Shown here: positions 1 through 13,600 of the stretch, piece by piece
Layout: each line of letters begins with the position of its first letter
Numbering within the stretch: the stretch's first letter is position 1
Source of the DNA: Tubulanus polymorphus
Lineage: Eukaryota > Nemertea > Palaeonemertea > Tubulaniformes > Tubulanidae
DNA: 64,000 nucleotides
NCBI RefSeq assembly: GCF_964204645.1
Contig: NC_134033.1
Coordinates: 14,510,155-14,574,154 of the forward strand
Reading direction: 5' to 3'
Made by a program: the position numbers and the translations under genes
Notes under the pieces: model-generated
The model's database searches: none
The model's input: the letters and a program-made list of their open reading frames with translations, nothing else
Told to the model about the DNA's origin: nothing

Positions 1-29
1 CTTGTCGTAACAAGCTAAAATTAAGAAAG

Positions 30-262
30 AGAGATCGGTAGCTCAGTGGGGATAAGGCTTGGAGTTTGTAAAACGATAACTCCAAGGATCAGGCGCGATG
101 ATGATGCTTTCGCTAACAGGGCTGTAGTGATTAGTGGGTTCGAGTCCTGGTGGCTGCTAAATTGAGTGCGCGGGCAACAATTCAAAGGCCTTGGTCCCGT
201 TAAGGTTAAATGAATAATCCAATAGGGTTTTAGTCTTGGGAAACCAAATCCAAACAAACGTC
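30..262 (+). mobile_element. tRNA-derived SINE, copy 1
   Basis: The 5' part reads like a tRNA gene: an A-box-like GGTAGCTCAGTGGGGATAAG near 37-56 and a B-box GGTTCGAGTCC near 137-147. The body continues to a tail ending in AATAGGGTTTTAGTCTTGGG and AAACCAAATCCAAA. A second copy with the same order of parts lies at 54364-54552. The A-to-B spacing is longer than in a tRNA and no cloverleaf is apparent, so this is a SINE, not a tRNA gene. Confidence 0.75.
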
Positions 263-366
263 TAGAAGGGATCACGAAGCAAATAAATCCACAAAATCAC
301 AAAATTCCCTTCATTAAAAGATGTTTAGCCCACTATGACCAGGGAGGTGGCAGTGCTGTGACTTAC

Positions 367-2893
367 TCGTGTATTTTTCGCATCCGTTCGGTGAAAGTCG
401 TGAATATTCGTAATTCTTACGACACGAACAGTAAAACGTGCCGTTTCCGTTCGTACAATTAGCCTGACCAGCGCACGCCTTCTCCAGGTCGCATTCGTTG
501 ATATCTACGAGAAATAAACACCGAAAAACCCATGAGTTCAAGTGACTGAAAATAATCTTTCAATCCTGTATCAAACTGATTTAACAGTTTCTATATATTT
601 CAGTAGCTTTACCTTCGCATTTTCCATTGTTATTTCGGTGACCTCTACCGCATTGCAGCGCTTGAAAAATAAAGAGCCTACATTTATTGGTTTCAATAGA
701 CAAGAAGTGACTTCCTAATATCTAAAAAGTGAAAAACCCACAATAAGACGAAAAAACTAGGGGATAACTGAGCCATTTTCAAAATCTGATTTTTAAAAAT
801 GGCTCATAGATTTGGGTTGAAACGTCTGATTCTCCCCTAGTTTTTTCATCTTATTGTAGGTTTTTCAATAATGTTTTTCTATTTATGTTTACCCGGTTCT
901 ATACTATATACAAGGGTCGGTTAAAGTTGACCGGATTATAGTTTATTCAATAACTTACCGTCGCAGAGTTTTGCAGACATTTCAGGTGCGATGTTTTTCA
1001 GGTCGTCGAATGAGTTCACGTGTTTGAAATGGGTAAGGAACGGTTCCGACGCGTATCGGTAGGTGGCGGATGTGTTGGCGGCTACACCGACCCCTACGAC
1101 GAATATTTCTACCCAGCTGCTGACCCTGAGCCTGCACATTAGAAAGATTCGATTGAGTTACTTCGAATTTAGAAGTTCGAGAGCTCTGGGTCCGGTGCCA
1201 TTACGTGCCTTAGAGACTCGACTCGGGTATTTAGAATCACTGGGCTCAAACGGTGCATATTTTCTTTTGTATTTAAGGTACAATTAAATTGTAACACTAG
1301 GCTACTAAAACTGATACCGTGTTTCTCATAACGCTGAGCTTAAGATTTGACACGGCTGGCCGCCTATCTACCCTTTACATTATTTTTTTTCAAATCATGA
1401 TTAATTTCACCCATAGAAATGAACTGGATTACAAATGACCCAGTCGATTAGGAGAAACAAGGTGTCATTTTAAGCCTTACTGTTTGCCTTTGTGATTTAG
1501 TTTATGAATGAATTCTGTATGATTTCTTACTTTCGAGTGAAACTGATGGCCACTTGTTGTTGCGCGGGTATTGAATTAGTCACGACCACGAGGATGCGCG
1601 GATTCGCCGCCTTCTCTTTAAACGCTGTGTTCCACAACAGTTTAAACCCCTCATTCAGATAACGGAAACCTATTTGAAAACAGCTCAACTTATATTCCAT
1701 TCATACGACATACGCAGAAATCGATCTTTTGCCAAGTTATTAAAAGAGTAAAATCCCACAATAGATGAATTATAAACTAAAAAGATTATTTGAAATACGA
1801 GAGATATTTCGGGTGGTTTCTACCGCCCTTCAACGGTCTAAAATGAGAGTCATTTTAGACTGAAGCAGGGTGACAGGAACCACCCGAAATATTCTTAGTA
1901 TTTCAGTAAGTAATTCATCTATTGTGGGATTTCACTCTTACTCTCTTATCATGATTATTGTGATCTGTTGATTCAACAAGTTTTCAAAGTTTAAAGTTTT
2001 AAAAGTTAAAAAGTTAAAAAGTCTAAATATCCTTTCGGGGAAAGCAGAAAATATGCCTACAGATAGATTAAAGAACTAAAAAGAACAAAAAGTAGAATTT
2101 CAAGTATTTCAATAAGCAAAATCACGCGTAATAAGAACTAAGAGCAGAAGACTTCTGCGTGGATCAAGCAACGCCTTAAGAAGCCGCTGTTGCACACACC
2201 GAGTAGGATAGAAGTGACAGGTAGAAAACAGAAAATAGAGCGAAGTAAATACACGAGAATCGATGATTGGTGAACACGAAGTCTGGAGGAACAACTAACG
2301 CTTCAATTCAGGTCATACCTGGAGTATACGTGATCTTATCCAACTCGTCGAGAACGCTTTCCTTCGACGCCAGTTTTCCCGCTTCGATCATCATATTGGC
2401 GTTCGTAGAAGTACGGACGACTCCGACGTTTACCGAGTCCGGTCCGACGTCGAACGCGCCGATTAGGTCGTGATAAAATTGCCGGACTTTGCCGAACTGC
2501 TCGAGCGAAACGGCGTCGGAAGAATCGAGAATGAACTGAATTTCTGACAATCTTCCCTCTCCGCAGCCTCCTTTTTATAAATGTGATATCATTTTTGAGA
2601 AGTCATGCATTGAAACCAATGTACAGCAAAACAGCTGATATTTTCAATAATTTCCATTTTCTATTCAAATTTTTTTTCTTTTTTATCAATTTTTTCGATC
2701 AATTTCAATTCGTGCAGATACAATGAAAGTATCTACATTCGTATCAATGTAAAATCTTATTGAAAACTAAGTTGAACTATAATCGTGTGCTTTGCTTTTC
2801 GTTATTTCTACAGACCAAATATAAAAGTGTCTTACCACCAGTAGCGGCTAGGGCAGTGCCGATAGCGATGAGCAAAAAAACTAAACAATTAAT
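367..2893 (-). CDS. Secreted VWA + EGF domain protein, 3' end outside window
   Basis: Six coding exons read on the minus strand: 2893-2836, 2570-2319, 1669-1531, 1131-959, 660-613, 504-367. Phases join without conflict and all sites are GT-AG. Exon 2893-2836 encodes a hydrophobic segment (NCLVFLLIAIGTALA), taken as a signal peptide core; the exon with the ATG was not found. The next three exons give one von Willebrand factor A domain, from LSEIQFILDSSDA to FDDLKNIAPEMSAKLC. Then follow a short CGRGHRNNNGKC linker and a calcium-binding EGF domain starting DINEC, with six cysteines. The last exon ends in phase 1, so the gene continues left. The architecture resembles matrilin-like and other extracellular matrix proteins (family knowledge). 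The MIDAS metal site looks degraded: DSSDA instead of DxSxS, and TNS where TDG is usual. The partner is unknown. Confidence 0.85.
727..873. mobile_element. Palindromic MITE, intronic
   Basis: The arms run GAAAAACCCACAATAAGACG at the left and back as ATCTTATTGTAGGTTTTTC at the right, followed inward on both sides by AAAAAACTAGGGG. The inner part also pairs (CATTTTCAAAATC with GATTTTTAAAAATG). It lies in the intron of the VWA/EGF gene between exons 959-1131 and 613-660. Its ends resemble those of the element at 47.68-48.13 kb. Confidence 0.7.
1298..1478. mobile_element. TIR element family 1 (TTAGGCT...GATACC), copy 1
   Basis: The left end reads TAGGCTACTAAAACTGATACC and the right end GGAGAAACAAGGTGTCATTT then TAAGCCTTA, an imperfect terminal inverted repeat. 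The interior has GGCTGGCCGCCTATCTACCC, the reverse of the GGGTAGATAGGCGGCCGG block in other copies, so this copy is inverted. No coding potential; non-autonomous. Confidence 0.7.
1743..1942. mobile_element. Palindromic MITE
   Basis: Inverted arms: AGAGTAAAATCCCACAATAG then ATGAATTA at the left, TAATTCATCTATTGTGGGAT then TTCACTCT at the right. A second inner pair (ATATTTCGGGTGGTTTC with GAACCACCCGAAATATT) extends the foldback. It lies in the intron between VWA exons 2319-2570 and 1531-1669. Confidence 0.7.
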
Positions 2894-2987
2894 CTGCAAG
2901 TAAAAGTTCGATTTCTAAGTGAACGAAACAGCGTGAACGACCCCGAGCTGTTCATATTTTGCATATCGTAAATAAGCAAACGGTATA

Positions 2988-3202
2988 CTAGGCTAAACAA
3001 AATGATACCATGTTCTCCGCAGCGGTAAAATTATTTTTGTAAAATATAATGAAATTTGTAATCATTTCTATAGCTGCCGGGTCTGTTATGGTAAAATAAA
3101 TCACAATTTGATAACAAGTGTAATGTACATGGTAGATATAGGCGGCCGGCTGGGTCAACTTTTAAGCTCAGCAAAGCGGGGAAACAAGGTCTTATGATAG
3201 GC
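2988..3202. mobile_element. TIR element family 1, copy 2
   Basis: It starts TAGGCTAAACAAAATGATACC and ends GGGGAAACAAGGTCTTATGA then TAGGC. The interior has CTGCCGGGTCTGTTATGG and ATATAGGCGGCCGGCTGGGT, as in the copies at 6.2 and 11.2 kb. It sits just upstream of the signal-peptide exon of the VWA/EGF gene. Confidence 0.7.
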
Positions 3203-4277
3203 AATTTTTGATGTTTATAAAACATGCGTAAATCGATAGCAGTTGCTCAATTCACTGGGAATTCATAAACGGGCATGTTGTGCGGAGCTGAGGAAGGATA
3301 AGCTCTCCCACGATATTTCGGTTCTTGTTTCGGGTCGCATAACAAAGAAGTAAATTCTTTAACCATATATGAATTTTCAAATTACACAAAATCACAAAAT
3401 GTAGTTCCTATTTCTGATTATGCGCTTAGAATTCTTTTAGGATTTTTTAACTCATAACGTAGACGTTTTTATGATTTTACTCATCACAAATGATTCAGCG
3501 AATTCAATCTAATTTGTTAAATTGCAGATAAAAGCGAAATTGGAGAAAATTCGTACCATTTTATTTGCATCCAAGCGGTTATCCACTCCACAAGAATTAT
3601 TCCTATGATTTGCAAGATTTTACGCGTATTGATTTTTGGGCGACTAATATGAGCTGTATTAAGAAACCAATGCCACTGAATGGCTCGATTCGATAAAACA
3701 ACTCGCTTTCTATTTTCGACGAAAAACAGCTCGCCTATTTTAATTGGTTGAAACTAATCGTGACGTCATTGACATATGGTGTTGATTAATGCGCACGGGT
3801 TTGTGATCGTCTGCGATATTCAATCCCATCCCGACTTTAGTCATTCGTTAAAAAATCAAAATCACCGGATACGAATTTCGCTGTATTTTCGGTAGAATTC
3901 GTGTACGGAAGTTCTATCGTTAAGTTTTGAATGCATTATCTATTTAATCATTAGAGTTTAACGATTTTAGATGTGGTGTTAGTATTTGTTCAATATGTGA
4001 ATGTTTTGAAATAGAATTTACGAAAGTACTTTTTACGAAAGAAATTTTCATTTTTGCACAAAAGACATTCAACGCTATCATTTCCGCTTTTTCAAACTTA
4101 CTTAATTTTACTCATTAAAGTATCCTAAATATAGATCAAACTCGGATTCATCCGCAAAAATACGTTTTTCCACCTTTTTTCCCGATTGATTCTGACAAAT
4201 TTTGAATCTCGCGCCAATAGAACTTCATAACGAACTCGTTCGTTCTAGTATATACCTACAGATGGCGCTGTGTGAAT

Positions 4278-4296
4278 AATGTGACGTCACGTCAGA
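4278..4296. promoter_or_regulatory. CRE-like site, possible promoter of VWA/EGF gene
   Basis: The perfect 8-bp palindrome TGACGTCA, overlapping a second ACGTCA-type half (ATGTGACGTCACGTCAGAG), matches the CREB/ATF consensus. A second TGACGTCA lies near 3761. Both are about 1-1.5 kb upstream of the signal-peptide exon 2893-2836. Function is inferred from motif only. Confidence 0.3.
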
Positions 4297-6213
4297 GAGT
4301 GGACTCGTTAAAGGAAACGTCGTTGCGGGAAAATGAATTTTATCGAACGCGATCTTCGTCAACTTGGATTAATGCATTTCGCAAAACGGACGAAAAGAAG
4401 AGAAAATAGTTTTTTGAATATGATTCTGTATTTCGTTGATAAACTACCATTAAAATATGGAATAACATACAATATGGTACGTGGCTCGAACGAATAGAAC
4501 AATCTTTGACAACGTTTTTCGATTATTGATTGTTCCGCGCAGTTGGGCATTGATTCCCATTTGCTTTTACTTAAGTATCTTTTAGAAAGGCAGGGAAATG
4601 ATTCAAATGAAATGAAATGATTAAAACGCTTCAAATTTTTTCGGCGACACTTCGCACATGCTGCGATCACGAATGGGTTCCGGCCTCACTCCTTCCCCAA
4701 TGCGCACGGGCCGTGCGGGTTCACCTATAATGGTCGTTTAATTTCGATAGCCCGTCAGCTGCAAAAGCTACCTAAAACTTAAAAACTATCAAAGATTTTA
4801 GGGAACCGTCAGATATTTATTTTGCTTTTTAATTGTAAATTTCTTCAGCAAAATTACGAGCCTGAGAACGAATACATTCGACATAATGTGTTTCCCTATC
4901 CTTGATTTTGCGAATCTAGATCATATTGCAATGACTTCAAAGAGTCCCTCCCGATTATTTAATATAGTGAATTTTCTCTGACGTGATAAAAGTTTGTATT
5001 CATTCAATCATGCAAAAAATGCATCTGAATAATATCTTGGAATTAAATTTGAAAAAGATCTATATTTCAAATTCGTCAATTGTCAACTTGGGTGGTTGGA
5101 CATAGATCAAAAATCGAGCAATTCAGTGTGGATCGTATTTGCTTTCAAAAATTACATGTCCATGTAGTTAGATATTCGTGGCAGTGTTTAAACGAATGTT
5201 TGTACAAGAGTTCTGTGGGAAAGTTAAACAAATTGATCTCTGATTCGACAAAATTCGATGTTTTCTGCTGTTTTATTACGGTTGAACCATGCAGCTGTCC
5301 CAGTTCACTCCTAATGAGCTATCAGTCACTATCCGACCGGTAATAGGTCGACTCGCCTGTAGGGTCGGAGCATGAGACTATAGGCCTTTGACTTTTTGAT
5401 TTATAAATCTAATTTTAGAAAAAACTTATTGTATTTTGCACCCAATTTTGTGTGTCAACAAAAACTAGTGTTAGTATAGCTTAGTTATATATCTAACTTA
5501 TTCATGAGTCGACGTGTCCATTTAAAATTCATCTATCGTAAGGGATTTTCGGCCTTTTTCAATTAGCTTTCGTCTCCAGTGTCTTATCTATTTCAAGGCT
5601 GGGTCTATATTAGCCAATCCTCCCAGGGTTTTGAACCTGAGCCCGTACACGTCATAATGTACCATGGTGCTAATCGGATGGCTTTCATGTCGTGGGAGAG
5701 TCTTCGAGGTTCGACTTCATGCTGGGGGGGGGGGGGGAGGAATATTGTATCTATAACCTCGTGCCGAGCTCATGAATCCTCCGTCCTATGGCTCCACAAC
5801 ATGGTGGACTGTACCGGTCATGGGTAAAGATCGGACTTAGATCCCGGACCGCGACCAGTATTTCAGTATACCGGGATGTGACAACAGCGGTCAAGTCGAT
5901 TTATCTTGAATGAATTTCTCAGCAGCTCATGATCTACATATCTGTTTGTATAATGATCTCAGTATATTTAATGAACATGGCGGTAATAAGAGCCACACAG
6001 TCGATCAGGTTTTTTTTTATTCAATGCTTGTCACGTCCGATTGTAAAATTATTCTATATCAAACAATGGAACATATGTCGTTTTAAATCCGTTTTCAGTT
6101 ATTGATCCACATTCAGGCAATGCGCTCATTTATCTTTAACACAAGTTGGCATCAAATCTAACTCAGGACCGGGGCCACAGTTGCACACTTCATTTTGAGA
6201 TATCGCGAAGAAA

Positions 6214-6345
6214 TGACGTTGTTTCTCCTAATCGGTCGGGTCTGTTATAGTTAACTCGATCATGATCTTTAAAAAGTATACAGGGTAGATAGGCGGCCGG
6301 GTCGTCTTCTTAGCTCAGCAGAAAGGAGAAACAAGGTCAATTTCC
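6214..6345. mobile_element. TIR element family 1, copy 3 (shortened)
   Basis: GTTTCTCCTAATCGGTCGGG at the left and GGAGAAACAAGGTCAATTTC at the right form the inverted ends. The interior block CAGGGTAGATAGGCGGCCGG is shared with the other copies. The outer TTAGGCT termini are lost or diverged. Confidence 0.55.
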
Positions 6346-7627
6346 TTACCTAAACTTTGTTTATTTAAGTAGTAAGATAAAGTTCAAAAGATAGAGTTCA
6401 GATATAAGAAATATTTCTGGTCTATGGTTGAACTGGGGCCGAAACTGTTCGATCCCGAATCTCAAAAATGCGACATCAGTAAAACACATTTTAATCTCTC
6501 TTGGAATAATACGATATTATACTATGTATTTATTCAATGAATCAGTTCATGAGTTAAAATACAAAATTAGATATTCATAATCGTTATAAATCGAATCGAT
6601 CAATCAATCAACCATTGAATACAAATATCAATCAACTATTAAAAGAATTACAACAAATCATCTCGAATCAAGTAAACATCACTAAATATCTTTATAACGA
6701 TAAATACGATTAATTATCCTAAATGATTGCCTTTCATTAAAAACAAAATACTAAAGCAACTTCGAATGTGTACGACCACCATGCAGTAATACACGTGGCT
6801 AACTTGGTCCCGCTTTATGAAACTTAAATCGGGATTAATCCTAATTTTGTAGGTAATTCATACATATACATGTATAATCTTTAACCATGTACTCTAAAAC
6901 GTTCTAGACTCCATGCCTTAACTAAGGCAGGTTTCGATTGATCTCTATCGATTCAGGAATTCTCTTCTGGCGCGTTCGTTCCGACCAGACAAGATTCTAC
7001 CCATTCATGAATAGCTTAATCTGTAAACCTGATCGAAGCGGCCGGTAGAGAGTTCGTAATCCGGGTTTTGCTATTCCTAAAACTGTAATGTAACGTACAA
7101 TCGAAACCTGCCTAATTATCTGGACGATAAAACCGGCTCCTAATTCTCTTTTTGGACGGATGAGAATTTGTTCTACGCGCAGTAATTCCGGAATGCAAAT
7201 CATGATAGTGAAATAGTTTGAAGACAATCGGGGAAACGGTACAACAAATAACACTATCGTATCCAGAGAGCATCAATCAAAAGGCTCATCTCCGATAAAA
7301 TTTAGAAATGATCAAAATTAAAAGTGACGGCCTATCCAAATGACGAATTAAACTTGACAAATTGAATTCGAAATTCGAGGCGAGACTCAAAAATGGCGAC
7401 GACTTAAAGTAAGATCAGCAACTCATAACTTAAGAAATTACGATATCTAGCGCTCCTAGCGTATCCTCGACTGCCAGAGTAAGACTTTGTCGCGTTTCCC
7501 CGTCTGTCTTCAAGTGCACATGATGCTTTTAATTATAACAATAACTGATTATGGTTATTAGACACGCGTGTTTTATCAACCCGAGACACCGGCCCTGGTG
7601 AGTGAGTGAGTAGGTCGGTACGTGGCC

Positions 7628-10600
7628 CTATGTCAGTCCGAGTCCCATCTCTTCCAGCAGACTGCGAGGTTCTTCCGATTCCTGAAAAACAATCGATAAA
7701 ACGCGGTTAGTTCAACGTGTTAGACAGTGACGTGTGATTAGAGCCGCAGAGAGAGAACAGTTTACTACGAACAGATTCCACATTCGAGTTACGTTGTTAA
7801 ATGTTAACCTATTGGAACCGAGTCCATTCACCCCAGAGTCGATTGCATCGCGCGCCCTGCCTGGTAATATGTTACAAATTGTCTTACTCCACCGGTGTTT
7901 TCATCACGCTCTAATTCATCGTGATAACAACCCATCCCCGCGGCTCTGACTGCAACGGGCGCACCACGGGAGCGAATTATGGGTATCACATGAGATCCGG
8001 TGCAAGCAGAGTCTACATTACAGTCCGTTATAACGCTGCCATCCTTTTTAATACCACTGCTCGCCTTCATTTTTACAGAGAACAAATTTGCCCGATTTTA
8101 CTCAAATTTAATGACAATATCATTCTTTATAACCCTGCCAAGTTCATTTGAACGCCATGTTTTTCATTGGTCCCAACAGTGACATTTCAAACTGACACTT
8201 TTACTGCAGTTATTTCTCCAAAAAAAATATTATGGACGTCCAAAAAGATCAACTTAATTCAAATATGTACTATATCCCTAATTTAGGGATTTTGGGATAA
8301 AAAGCTGTTTTGAAGGGAAATTGCAATCTGATTTGTCCAGTTCAATCAACACACTTCTATAACCATGTACAATTCGTATACCTCAACCAAAATTTTCCAA
8401 GTCTATAAGCATTGGCGTTACTAAGAGGCTCTATTCCAGACATACCGGTTTGCATGTGGTGGCAGTTAGGACTGAGCGCACTGCTCTGTAAGCCGAGGGT
8501 TAGTAATAGTCCTCGATAAAATCCGATCTGAACTAGAATTAAAACTATTCCTTTGCGAATACGAGATTAGTGTAAGCAGTATTTTATTGGTGAGCTTTAT
8601 ATTAGAATAACATCAAAAATATAATAATAATGATAATTATAATATCTTAACAATATTAATATTTAATTATTACTAATAATATTCATAATCGTAATAATGT
8701 ATTACAAAATATAAGTTTTTGCTTAAAACATATAAATCATGCTTAAAATGTTTTCAGCTGTTAACGATTTTCTGGGATTCGAACCCGATGGCATCGCGAG
8801 ACTCGATTTGCATATCAGAATATGATATCATCATTAGCCAATCAGAAATCGACATTTGAGTAGACCAGGTATGTATTTGCATATCAGACAGATCGTAGTC
8901 GACCTGAGTAGGGCATAAATGAAATTCATGTTTGGAACTGTCTGACTGCGATGAGTTTAAGTCTAAGTCTAATCGAGCGTTCAATGATTTGATAAATAAA
9001 TAAATAAGCCATAAACAACAAGTAAATTAACATATATATGCAAATGTGAAAGGCTATAGTTTTCTGAAAATTATATCACGTTTCAGGAAAAAAATGAGCC
9101 GGTAAAAATATAAATTTCGAAATTCGTTTCTTTGAATTTAGAATTCCTTTCCCCGTATGAAAAAATCACAAAAATCAAATTACATTTTTTCTACGGTTTT
9201 TGCTGAAACAGTCAAATTTTCTGAAAACTCTGGCCGAGTGGAGAAATACATAACGTATAATATGTACAAGGGGGATAGAATATTTGCGGATTTTTCAATA
9301 GACTGGTGGAATAAATCTGTGTGAAGAATTAGAAGCCCTGCGCGCACAAGGAGATGAGATTACAACAGCGTGCACACGGAGAAGAGCTTAGGCCTTTTTT
9401 GAACTACTTGGAGTACGGATTCGCATCCCGGAATTCTGCAAAAATCATCAAATTTGAAAGGATTTAAGCCCTCTATAGTGTTTTGTTACAATTTTTTTTA
9501 AATTTCTTATGTACGTTTTGATTTTCAATCAAGTAACTTACAAATCTCATGTTATAATAATGTCATCTTAATTTCTAATTTCGCGATTTCCAGAATATCA
9601 TTCCTGCAAAATTCTTATTTTGTCCTGTTCCCTTCCATTCTAAAATGCCTATTATGTATAAATTTATTCTCATTTTTATCTTTATTTCCTTCACCCTCCC
9701 ACTTTTTTCTCGGAAAAATCCGTACACCAAGTAATTGTAAAAGGCTTTATTGTGCGCAGTGAGTTCATACAAGGCAATAGCTCGAATACCCGGTACACGA
9801 GTTTCGGGCACACGGGGTAAAAATCTAATCGTGTGCGCAAAAATGTGTATGTCATGAGAACCCGCCTAACGATAAACATCAATATCCTGCCTCGCCGTGT
9901 GCGCAGGTCCTCACTCGCCGTGTGCGCAGGATTTCGGAAAATTAAGTTTGTCCCATCCGGATATTAAACGATACTTTCTGAAGAATTCATCGCTGGTTAA
10001 ATGATCGTAGATGCGGGACAATATTAATATCACACTTACCAAATCCTTAAAATATCGAAATAACAAAACATTAGGCAAAGTAATTTCATTTTTCTCTAAC
10101 ACGAATACCGGCAAAAAATCAGAAAACGCCAGATTCCGTCGAAGCCTTTTTAAAAATAGACCTGTCATTCTACGAGCTCATTAGCACAACCGTTACGATA
10201 AATAAATATTCATATATTAAAACTATGTTAAAACCTGCACAACATGTCGCGCATAACAAACTGCATTGAAAGGCTTTACTCATTAAGCACGGTAACCTAC
10301 GCAAAATATCAAGCATTATTTACTACATCAGGGGAGCGGTCAATTTTTGACTGCCCTCGACGGTTACGTTCGTAACTAATAAATGGTCCCTTTATAAGAA
10401 GTTGACAATATTCTATTCATTTTTACTCGTAACATTTTTTTTCCATACATTTAAAACATGTACAGCCATTTGACCACTAAACACAACATCTTACAATAAG
10501 ATCTTTTAAGTACAGATGACTTCTTTCAAATGATGATGTGCTCGGTGAAATATTTCTTAAAACCATAATCAAGCAAATCAATGCTGGATTTGGATAGACC

Positions 10601-13600
10601 TGATACTACAACGGTGATCTACTGAAGGTGATTCGTAGAGATGCCGTGTTAACCGGGTGATACAACGAGATGAGTAGTACTTTATATGTTGACTATTTCA
10701 TTTGAAGCACGAGCTTTAGCTACTAGTGCATAGTAGCCTCATCTATACTCATTCACCCGATGAAGCTGCTGCTATACATTAGTAGCGAAAGCTCATGCGT
10801 CAAATAAAATAGTTAACCTACCAATGTCTACTGGTCTCGTATTAATTCTGAAGGTTGTAATTCCAGGCTACATGATTTTTTGGTTTTTTGTTATTTTAAA
10901 TGGTAAATGCCTTCAAGGCGTGGTTTTAAGCTGCATATAAATAAATATATCGGCATCATTCAACTTTTGATGCCTTATCGAAATTACATTTCGGTCGTTG
11001 AAATAAAGATTTCAAATATGTTCTAAAAACACCTATCGGAGTTCTTCTCTAAATCCTAAATACAGTCGACTCCTTCTGAATCGGTACCAGCTCGAATTAT
11101 ACTTAGATATCTATTTGGAAAAATTCAGCCCAAACGCTACCGAATAAGGTGGAGTCTACTGTAAATCATCACATAACGTAAGATGGCAGTTTTCTCGAAT
11201 ACTTGAAACGGCACAAAAGAAAATCCTGATAAATAAACAACTATTATTAGGCTAAACAAATGATACCTTGCTTCTCCTTATCGGCCGGGTCAAAAAATCA
11301 TTTTGAAAACTGCAATAAAATTTGCAATCAGTTCATTTCAATAGCTGCCGAGTCTGTTGTGGTTAGCTTGACCACGATTTTTTTTAAAGTAATGTACAGG
11401 GTAGAAGGTGGCCGGCCGAGTTGACTTTCATGCTCGGCAGAACGGAGGAAAAAAAGTATCAATATCTTCAGCCTAACGAGTAATGTTGACATCGAAGACG
11501 ATCGCGAATTTTACACTACGACATTATCAATGAGTTAAAACCGCGAATCCGGATAATTAGCGCGTAAAGTCCGGCAGTAAATGACACCTCGGATTAACAG
11601 AACTATCCCAATCCGTCATCGTCGAAGAGACCTTGCGGCGATTCCTCCTAACGTCAGCATTAAAAGACAATTAAACAATCATCAGGTGGTGAATTGGCTA
11701 GATTAGAATTAATGCATCTTCGCACACGCGTTACAGGGTTTCCAGTGGTAAGGCCAGGGTAAGAAGAAGAACTAAGAAGGACTTTTTCAGCGATTTTAAA
11801 CCCAAAAGGAGGGACTTTGCGACTCGGAAAAATGAGGGCCCATATGGGAGTATTTTCACAATGCCTTTGCCGGAATACTAGTCATATAGACCAGTCATAC
11901 ATTCCAGGGTAATTCCATAACACTTTCCAATATATTCAATCTTTTTAACAATTGAATTACCAGGCCTGAGCAAAAAATACTTCATCCGTCGAATTCGTGA
12001 CCAAAATTGTGCGCGAAAAATGCATAAAAATCAAATTTGGAAAAACTTTTTTATCAAAAGGAAGGACTTAGAGTCAAAAAGGAGGACAAAGATGATGTTT
12101 GTCCAAACTTTTTTCAAAAAAGAAGGACTTGGAAGGACCGCTGGAAACCCTGAAAGCCTGATCAAATCTTAAACTCGCATGCACGAAACTAATTTCATTT
12201 AAACGTGATTTTAATCGATATAGCTGAAACGCACGAAAGCATTTTCACTCTACTACACTAGAAACAAACGTATTTACAAAATTTTAGCGGCAAAATCATT
12301 AACTCATGCAAATGTGAATATGGTCAATGCGAGTCTAGTAGCGCATCTAGCTGTCGTTTCAGGGCGACCGGTACATCATCCCGTATTCAGATGAGGTCAG
12401 TGTGACTTCAATCTGAGGTTAGAAGAGACTTTGAGTGAGACCCCAGGGGCGGATGTAGGGGGTTATTTGGGGGATCTAGACCCCTACCTTCCAATTTTCC
12501 TAGATCCGCCCCTAGACCCGCGACATAAATCTAAACAGAGAAACACCTTCAGGGCCCAGCTTCATAGTCATGGCTTAGACTTAAGACCAATTTAAGACCA
12601 TCTTAGTTCTATAATCAATCTAACAACTTAAGATCAGTCTTAAAATCTAAGACCATTTCTAGACTTAAGTCTCAACCGAGGAACCAGCCCCTGAATTGAT
12701 TATTTGAAAATGCATTTCGGGTAGAGGTATTCCACCTGAAACGTAAGGAAAAACAATAGCAGTTGTTTTAGATTTATGTCGTGGGTTTTCGGCTGATAAC
12801 AATCGAGACTATTTACGGTTATCAGAAGAGACCCGTAAGTAATTTGATCTGTAGTGGATGGATTGCCGCGGTTAGTGATACAAATAAACAAATCAACAAG
12901 AAACAAACAGTGAAATTAAAATAAAACTCTTGCACGTACAACACCTAGCAGATCGGGGGGGGGGGGGGGGAAATGCAACATCTACTAGGCCGCCAGATGG
13001 CACGACTTACGGTCAGCCAAAATAAGTTCATATGCAACGAACTTCATACTGAATTTTTAGACATCTGAATCCGAAAGCGTCGAAAAAGACATTGAATTGA
13101 CTTCTTTCCGCTTGTGTTTTTGGCAAAATTGTAAGCAGTTCTATTCAAATTGAAATCAAAGCCAGGAGGACAAAACAACAAAAGTGTGTGTATTGGTGGA
13201 TCCTCAAGTGGCAGGCATCCCTTTGTGCAAATCAATAAGTGGATATCTTCATCTAGAATATGATGCAATGATATTAGAGAATGGTGCACTAAGTGGAAAA
13301 GTGTTCGAAGACATTTTTTTCTATCGTGTGAAAAATGCGGAATTCTAAACGTATCGTACTGTCTGTGATTGCACGAATTACAGGAATATGACAACATTCA
13401 TTCTTTCCTCACTTGCCAGTGACCACCGCGAACCGCTGTATCACGTTAGTTCGATCAGAGACGCGTGATTTTCGAGCGTAAAGCGATCGATTCGAAAATG
13501 CGGGATGCGATTGATTCGTTGCGATCTATCGGGGATCGGTATTTTTCATTTTCAACACTTTGACTCCGGTACAGTTTATAAACGAAATAACGGAAATTCA

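Larger units (their letters stand above)
3203..7627. other. Spacer between VWA/EGF gene and AP-1 sigma 3' end
   Basis: No convincing coding exon was found on either strand. The region must hold the first exon and promoter of the VWA/EGF gene on the minus strand, and the 3' UTR of AP-1 sigma toward its right end. Two CRE-like palindromes (TGACGTCA) occur near 3760 and 4282. A poly-G run lies near 5726-5738. Further open frames here are short and lack codon structure. Confidence 0.5.

Noticed and set aside
36..150. A functional tRNA gene
   Set aside because: A and B boxes are present, but spacing is too long and no acceptor or anticodon stems form; it matches a second SINE copy.
4359..4670. 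103-aa minus-strand frame as a gene
   Set aside because: No recognisable domain, no splice partners and AT-driven composition; left out as chance.
10760..10800. A hammerhead motif in the foldback at 10.65 kb and its copy at 42.6 kb
   Set aside because: CCGATGA and CTCATGA break the invariant CUGANGA box, and sequence after GAAA does not form a stem III ending in a UH cleavage site.
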